A stretch of 59,190 bases of DNA from Planctomycetota bacterium (GTDB taxonomy: Bacteria; Planctomycetota; Phycisphaerae; WQYP01). Each line of letters starts with the position of its first letter. Position 1 is the stretch's first letter. The stretch lies in the NCBI GenBank assembly GCA_021827645.1, contig JAKAVA010000111.1, positions 1 through 59,190 of the forward strand, in the 5' to 3' direction. The notes beneath the pieces are model-generated. The model had not been told where the DNA came from and did no database searches. It worked only from the letters and a program-made list of their open reading frames with translations. Both the position numbers and the translations under genes were made by a program. This document shows positions 54,208-59,190 of the stretch, one piece after another.

Positions 54208-56982
54208 ATGATTTCTCGGTCTGGGGTTACGTGGGCGCTGTTGCTGGTGGTCCTTAGGCTAGGTCTGCGTGCGGATCCGCCGGCCGTTTGGGCCGGGGTT
54301 CAAGCAGGGCAGAGTCTCCAGCGGCTGCTGGCCGCCAGGGAAGCTCGCATGAACCAGCAGGCCACGTCGAACTTCGAATCGACCAACGAAGGGCGGTGGT
54401 TTCATTTTGGACCGGACATGAGAGCACGGGAGTTTCAACTCCTGCCCGCATTCCTGCTGCGGGAGCTGGGATCGAAAAGCCCGTGGCTACTTTGTAGGGA
54501 GGCTGGGTTCGCCCTGCGGCCCGCCCGCGTGCGCCAAAAGCCCGAAATGGCCGGCAGCGCTCGTGACGCTGCCCGCATCGCGTCAGCGTTCCGTCATCTA
54601 CGGCTTGGCCATGGTCGCGTGTGTGAATTCGACTACTACACTGGGGGGCTGGATCCGCTGGGGTTTTATTATCCAGCGATAATTGACTGGCACGGGACAG
54701 TTTCAGGCCACGGCGGCGTTGCGTGGGCCGCTTGGAGAGAACCGGTACTTGCTACACAGCTGCAGCTATGCTCCCCTCCGCAGCCGCGGACAGAGTTCAT
54801 TGCCTGGGGCCGGACAGGGGCCAAGCTGAGCCAATGGAGCCAGCGAGGGATGCAGCATGCCGTATCCTTCCGTTATCCCCGGGTTGCAGGCGTGAATGAC
54901 GGCTTGCCCGGGAACTGCCGTCTGGCACTAGACAGTTGGCCGATCGTTGTCTCGGCTGCGCAACTGCGGCCGGCAGTCGGTGCGTCGCATGGGGGCGGTT
55001 GTTTGTTTCGCGGCCCGATCAATTGGCCGGGCGGGCTGGGCCGCACAGAAAGGTTCTTTTTCGATAAGGGCGCGATCGCCCGAGTGACCATAGTCCAGCC
55101 CGCCATCCAGCTGGAGGAGCCGGCCGGAAACCCTTTCACTGTCACAGTCCGGGCCGGTGGGCGTGCCGAATCAGTGCGATTTAGGGCGGTCGCAAAGGTA
55201 CCCTACCTGCGCGGCGGCCGCGTGATAACCATTGGATTTTCGTCTGCTCGCCATGCCCCGGGTGTCGCCCTGCCTAGCTACATACGATTCCGTCGTGGCT
55301 CTGTGGTGACGCTTGTTGCTCGCTATCTTCGCCTTCACTACCAACGGGGATTACTGCCCGCAGGCCCGCCGCTGTCCGGCGATAGAGCCCGCCAGCTCAC
55401 TGAAGTGGATGGACGGCTCGCATCTCTCGGCATCTGGCCCGGAGCGCAGGCGAGAGCACATCCAACGTACTTTAACGCTGCGCAGCTCGCCCCGACCCTT
55501 CCAGGATATTTGGTTCGGCGCCGGATTTTTTACAACGCATACGCGGCGGCCTACAAATCGGACTGGCCCGAGTTAGCGACTACGCTCAGGTGCTACCGCC
55601 GTCTCCTGCACGCGGACCGCATCCCTTACGTCTACTACCTATACAGCGTCGAGTCGCTCATTTCAGGCATGTGCAAGATGGTCGGGGCGAAGCAGGCGAG
55701 GGTAGGGACGCTCGCAAGAGAATTCCTTGAGCCTGCCTACGCGCGCCTGGGGCCGGAGGACACGGTTCGGCAGGTGGCGAGGCTGGTGGGCCAGTATCAT
55801 TACGGCTTCGCACTCGTGGCGCTCTCCGCGCTGCGCCGCAACGGGCGGTGCCCAGCGCAAATCGGGGCTTGGGCGGGCCTTTGGCGTCGTAAGCTTCTGC
55901 GGTTGATCGGGTCGATTCATGCGACGCCACAGAAATATCGCATCTATTTCCTCGAAAAATTCTTGACTCCATGGAAGTCATTCACGCTTGTCAACCATGC
56001 CATTGGGATGGCATACGGCCTGTCGCCCCCTCTGCGGCCGAATCGGACGCGGCCTGCGCAGCCTGCTCCCCATAGGCGGCCGCCGTCAGGACCCATTGTT
56101 GGACCAAGGGGCCTGCACGAGATCAGCTTGGCGTTACAGTCGGCTGGCGTCTTCACGCACTCCCAGCGGCGCATCTTGGAGCGGATCGCGGGTCAAGTCC
56201 TGAGTAAATATGGACCCCTTAGTGAGTCGAAGCTCAAGGTTGCATACGCCCAGACCCGCGAATACGTTTTGCGGCGCATGAACGGGGACAGCAAGCCATC
56301 GGCCAAGTCGTTTGAACTCTTTTCTCAATTTTTCAAATACGACCTGACCGCGTTTGTTCGACTTCCCAGCGTCAACAAGTCTCAGCTTCGGCGTGCTGCC
56401 GCCATCTTCAGGGTATGCTACGAAGCTATGAGGCGATTCGTCGATGAGACATACACGGACACGCCGAAGGCCGTCAGGGCGAGGCTCGCCGCTCGCGTTG
56501 GTCGTTATATGCGGAAGGCCTTCGCACGCGATGCCTGTAACTACTTCGATCCGCAGATGCTCTATCCCAATCATGATCTGCCTTCGCTTAGGCATTTGGT
56601 CAAAGAATTTAAGGCTTTCCCCTTCGCGTACCTCAACCCGCGGGCGTTCGCGCCGACGCAGCGCCTTTTAGCAAGCAATGATGTGTCGAAGGTGACGAAG
56701 CGGATTATGGTTTCCCAGTACGTCACAATTCAATCGTCGAGGGTCGAACAGCGTGTGCAAGAGATTCTGATGAAATATTTTCACGGTAACGATTACGCTC
56801 TATTTGCGGCCGGTGCCGGTCGATACCCCGGAAGGCTGGTCGAGGAATGGAACGCGCTCGGTGAAGCTCGATATGCGGGCGAGGCTAGGCGCATGAAGTT
56901 GCTTATGGGCCGGACTCTGTACAGCGGACTTTTGCCCCGTTCGGGGAATGTATTTGTCGGCAGCGGTGTGCCTCGGTGGTAG
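54208..56982 (+). CDS. Large exported protein of unknown function
   Basis: A 924-residue protein. Residues 1-28 form a signal peptide (SGVTWALLLVVLRLGLRADP). The first 400 residues are beta-rich and the rest mostly helical, with many Arg, Tyr and Leu (YPNHDLPSLRHLVKEFKAFP). The C-terminus, TLYSGLLPRSGNVFVGSGVP then RW, recurs in the next frame downstream (see the remnant). The ATG at 54208 has GGAGG 10 bases upstream; earlier in-frame starts lack this. It follows the Ser/Gly-rich gene by 129 bases. No catalytic motif was recognised. Confidence 0.7.
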   Translation: MISRSGVTWALLLVVLRLGLRADPPAVWAGVQAGQSLQRLLAAREARMNQQATSNFESTNEGRWFHFGPDMRAREFQLLPAFLLRELGSKSPWLLCREAGFALRPARVRQKPEMAGSARDAARIASAFRHLRLGHGRVCEFDYYTGGLDPLGFYYPAIIDWHGTVSGHGGVAWAAWREPVLATQLQLCSPPQPRTEFIAWGRTGAKLSQWSQRGMQHAVSFRYPRVAGVNDGLPGNCRLALDSWPIVVSAAQLRPAVGASHGGGCLFRGPINWPGGLGRTERFFFDKGAIARVTIVQPAIQLEEPAGNPFTVTVRAGGRAESVRFRAVAKVPYLRGGRVITIGFSSARHAPGVALPSYIRFRRGSVVTLVARYLRLHYQRGLLPAGPPLSGDRARQLTEVDGRLASLGIWPGAQARAHPTYFNAAQLAPTLPGYLVRRRIFYNAYAAAYKSDWPELATTLRCYRRLLHADRIPYVYYLYSVESLISGMCKMVGAKQARVGTLAREFLEPAYARLGPEDTVRQVARLVGQYHYGFALVALSALRRNGRCPAQIGAWAGLWRRKLLRLIGSIHATPQKYRIYFLEKFLTPWKSFTLVNHAIGMAYGLSPPLRPNRTRPAQPAPHRRPPSGPIVGPRGLHEISLALQSAGVFTHSQRRILERIAGQVLSKYGPLSESKLKVAYAQTREYVLRRMNGDSKPSAKSFELFSQFFKYDLTAFVRLPSVNKSQLRRAAAIFRVCYEAMRRFVDETYTDTPKAVRARLAARVGRYMRKAFARDACNYFDPQMLYPNHDLPSLRHLVKEFKAFPFAYLNPRAFAPTQRLLASNDVSKVTKRIMVSQYVTIQSSRVEQRVQEILMKYFHGNDYALFAAGAGRYPGRLVEEWNALGEARYAGEARRMKLLMGRTLYSGLLPRSGNVFVGSGVPRW

Positions 56983-56990
56983 CCGTAACC

Positions 56991-57116
56991 TTCGGACGGG
57001 AGAGGGTGCAGGCCGCCATGCGACGGCAGAAGGCCATGCTGGATGGCAGCCTTTATAAGGGGCTGCTGCCGAGGGGCACGGAGGTCTTTGCGGGCAGTGG
57101 AGTGAGCGAGTACTGA
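56991..57116 (+). pseudogene. C-terminal remnant of a paralogue of the 924-residue protein
   Basis: In the frame ending at 57116 the DNA reads ...RRQKAMLDGSLYKGLLPRGT followed by EVFAGSGVSEY and a stop. This parallels the end of the gene just upstream (RRMKLLMGRTLYSGLLPRSG, NVFVGSGVP). Only about 40 codons remain. There is no start codon with ribosome binding site, so it is probably the relic of a deleted tandem copy. Confidence 0.65.
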
Positions 57117-57306
57117 ACGGGGCACAGCCGGGAAAATGCCGGAGTTGCCAACGTAGGTGAACTGCCAAACGGCCTGAGCTGCCGCCATGGAAGGCGATAG
57201 GGGCGGTGATTGGGCAGAGCCGGGAGCGGTCCCGTCGACCGCCCCGGGCGTGTAAAATAGAGCGGCAGTTTCGGAGATGATGCCAAGAATTCATTGGAGG
57301 CCGTGG

Positions 57307-58224
57307 ATGCGAAATGAAATATTTGCTCAATATTGCACCCGCACTGGTGTAGGTCCAGCGCAGGTGCCTGCGCGATGCTCGGGGATCAATATCCGTCTCG
57401 CCGTTGCCTTTGCGTGCATTTTCGCGTTTTTCATCGGATCCTTTTCTTTCACCCCCGCCGCCCGGGCGGCGAATCTCAAGCCGCTGTTTGCAAAAATCAC
57501 CGCCGCCATCATGGGCGGCAATCCCACGCGGGTAAAATGGGCTCAGGGGCAGATAGAGTCCCTGCTCAGAGGCAATGCACATAATCCTACCAATGCCCAG
57601 CTGTACGATGTCTGGCTGCGTCGGATGCTGCTGCATCATGAATATGCAGTTATTGTGCGAATCACCAAAATGGAGAATCTGCTCGATCCCGGCGTTCTGC
57701 ACGTTGTATGGGATTACCAGTTGTACCGCACCCAGGCTCTGCTGCTGATGGGGCGCCGCAGGGCGGCGTTGCGGAATGCCAAAAGCCTGTTCAATGTCGC
57801 ACCGGATACGCAGACGGCTCAGGCGGCGATGATGGTTTACCGGTGCCTGCTGGTAAAGAAGGGGGATGGGGCGGAACTGGCGAGGGAATTCCGCCGGGAG
57901 CAGATCGCGGGCGCAAAACCCCCGCAGCCGGGGCAGCCCCCGAAGGCCTGCGACGTACTGGCGGGGATCAGGGTCCATGGCAAGGCGTATGTGCAAGATG
58001 TTCAAAGGCAGTTGGGGGTGGGCACCCGGGTACTATTGGCGAAGGGGAATCTGTGGCTGTTGGCGGATCATCCCAATAAGGCTTTGAAATGTTTTAAGAG
58101 TGCCTACGGCATTGCCACGCCGAGGCAACTGCCCATGGTTTGCGACCGGATCGCCGCAGCGATGAGGGCGAAATATGGCACCATTGGGGCGGCCAATGCG
58201 TGGCTCAAGTCGCTTGCGAAGTGA
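57307..58224 (+). CDS. Exported helical protein, AALRNAKSLF family copy 1
   Basis: A 305-residue protein. A signal peptide lies at about residues 28-55 (LAVAFACIFAFFIGSFSFTP, then ARAA). The mature part is all-helical with TPR-like pairs: NAQLYDVWLRRMLLHHEYAV, QALLLMGRRRAALRNAKSLF near residue 145, LLAKGNLWLLADHPNKALKC near residue 250. GGAGG lies six bases before the ATG. It shares several blocks in the same order with the next gene (LMGxxxAALRNAKSLF, EQxAGA), so the two are tandem paralogues. Function unknown; a periplasmic binding or scaffold role is possible. Confidence 0.75.
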   Translation: MRNEIFAQYCTRTGVGPAQVPARCSGINIRLAVAFACIFAFFIGSFSFTPAARAANLKPLFAKITAAIMGGNPTRVKWAQGQIESLLRGNAHNPTNAQLYDVWLRRMLLHHEYAVIVRITKMENLLDPGVLHVVWDYQLYRTQALLLMGRRRAALRNAKSLFNVAPDTQTAQAAMMVYRCLLVKKGDGAELAREFRREQIAGAKPPQPGQPPKACDVLAGIRVHGKAYVQDVQRQLGVGTRVLLAKGNLWLLADHPNKALKCFKSAYGIATPRQLPMVCDRIAAAMRAKYGTIGAANAWLKSLAK

Positions 58225-58293
58225 CGGGCGTACTGGAGCTGGGACGCATTCGGTGTCTCGGTTGGAATCTGGTCGATGACGGGGGTATACGGC

Positions 58294-59190
58294 ATGCAGA
58301 GTAGGGGATTGGCCAGGACCTTTACGAGGGCGGGCGTTACGGCAAGTGTTGGCGGGGCGGTGCTGTTGGCGCTGGGGGTCGCGTCCACCGTATTTTTGAC
58401 AACCCGTGCGGGTGGGAATCCGGTAGGGCGGGATATCGCTTTGATCAGCTCGGAGCTTGGCAGCCGGAGCGCCCTGAAGCAGGCAGAGGGGATGGCTCAA
58501 CTCAAGGGGATATTGGCTCATGATGTCAACGACTACGGCGTGCAGTGGCAGTCGGCCCATGCATGGCTGCCGGAGCTGATTGCCGATGGGCACGATGCGA
58601 CGGCGGCAAAATTGGCCCGGCGAGAGGTTCTGAGCCATTCGAGCTGGACACCGCTGGTGGGACTCTGGCAGGAGGAGCGGGTTAAGGCGTTAATGTTAAT
58701 GGGGAAGGTGAACGCTGCGTTGCGCAATGCCAAGAGTCTGTTCTACGTCTGTACACTGCGGCGGACCAGTTCCGCTCTGCTGCTGTTGCAAGAGTGTCTC
58801 GAAAAGGCCTATCCCCACGGCAAAAAGCTGGTCAACCTGTTTATCGACGAACAGATGGCGGGTGCGAGCAAGGCGGGAGTATCGTGCAAGGTGCTTACGC
58901 TGATCAAGATCAATGCCAAGCCGTATGAGGCGGTGCTGCAGCAGATTCATGGCACATCGCAGTGGGCTCTGACGGAGAAAATGAACCTGCTGCTGCTCTC
59001 GGGGCATGTGAGGCGGGCGTTGCGGACGGCGAAGCTGGCGGCGGCGCTCAATACCAATGTGCGGAGTTACCTTTTCGCTGCAGCGGATGTTGCCCGGGCG
59101 ATGAAAGCGGTTGACAGCACAGTTTATCGGGCGAATCGGTACATGCTCGCCGCTGCCCGCCGCTACGCCCGGATGGCCGGCATGCATTGA
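58294..59190 (+). CDS. Membrane-anchored helical protein, AALRNAKSLF family copy 2
   Basis: A 298-residue paralogue of the preceding gene, complete to the last base of the window. A hydrophobic anchor (VTASVGGAVLLALGVASTVF) lies near residue 12, without an obvious cleavage site. Shared blocks are ALMLMGKVNAALRNAKSLFY near residue 135, FIDEQMAGASKAGVS near residue 190, and LLLLSGHVRRALRTAKLAAA near residue 240. The start at 58294 has GGGGG eight bases upstream; an ATG at 58276 is an alternative. It follows copy 1 by 69 bases. Confidence 0.75.
   Translation: MQSRGLARTFTRAGVTASVGGAVLLALGVASTVFLTTRAGGNPVGRDIALISSELGSRSALKQAEGMAQLKGILAHDVNDYGVQWQSAHAWLPELIADGHDATAAKLARREVLSHSSWTPLVGLWQEERVKALMLMGKVNAALRNAKSLFYVCTLRRTSSALLLLQECLEKAYPHGKKLVNLFIDEQMAGASKAGVSCKVLTLIKINAKPYEAVLQQIHGTSQWALTEKMNLLLLSGHVRRALRTAKLAAALNTNVRSYLFAAADVARAMKAVDSTVYRANRYMLAAARRYARMAGMH

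Noticed and set aside
56800-58005. 401-codon minus-strand frame across the 57 kb region
   Set aside because: Pro/Arg/His-rich shadow that crosses two plus-strand genes with good ribosome binding sites.

Overview
The window looks like chromosomal DNA from a Gram-negative-type planctomycete, probably class Phycisphaerae. This is an inference from gene content. There are two PEP-CTERM proteins, a Kdo transferase implying LPS, an Mla-type outer-membrane lipid-transport operon, an Hc1-like histone, a futalosine-pathway menaquinone gene (mqnD), two ECF sigma/anti-sigma pairs, a Ser/Thr kinase and several secreted glycoside hydrolases. I saw no rRNA, tRNA, CRISPR array, insertion sequence or phage gene. 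Most genes are tightly packed, many overlap by 1-14 bases, and many start codons are backed by a GGAG-type ribosome binding site.

Layout. 0.2-2.4 kb: a GT87-type membrane glycosyltransferase and a Pro/Tyr-repeat exported protein (minus). 2.9-6.8 kb: a plus-strand surface-polysaccharide operon (DUF4416, WecA/TagO-like phosphotransferase, O-antigen ligase-like protein). 6.9-14.5 kb: a minus-strand series with ygfZ-like, pseudo-receiver, mqnD, class B dnaJ, a small membrane protein, a Sco-like copper protein and a SWIM-SNF2 helicase. 14.9-17.1 kb: ECF sigma, anti-sigma and PDZ protein. 17.1-20.8 kb: minus-strand Mla operon (HEAT-like lipoprotein, STAS, permease, ATPase, MCE protein). 20.9-24.2 kb: GNAT enzyme, parB with two upstream parS sites but no adjacent parA, and a pseudouridine synthase. 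24.2-26.9 kb: Kdo transferase and MscS channel. 27.3-30.2 kb: pntAA-pntAB-pntB. 30.2-33.7 kb: membrane-anchored Ser/Thr kinase and two PEP-CTERM proteins. 34.3-41.6 kb: coiled-coil membrane protein, trpA, a second ECF sigma/anti-sigma pair, Hc1-like histone, FabZ-like dehydratase, a degenerate UvrC-like protein and a Xer recombinase.

41.7-49.7 kb is a carbohydrate locus: GH3 with PA14 insert, a Tat-exported enzyme-like protein of unknown family, and GH2 beta-galactosidase. A long leader with a promoter-like site and a perfect 16-bp palindrome separates the first two.

50.2-59.2 kb is the most unfamiliar part. It is a run of plus-strand genes for exported or membrane proteins: a beta-propeller hybrid with a probable frameshift near its end, a Ser/Gly-rich protein, a 924-residue protein, the C-terminal remnant of a paralogue of that protein, and two tandem paralogues sharing an AALRNAKSLF motif. 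I recognise only the propeller repeats. This block is the best candidate for an undescribed system.
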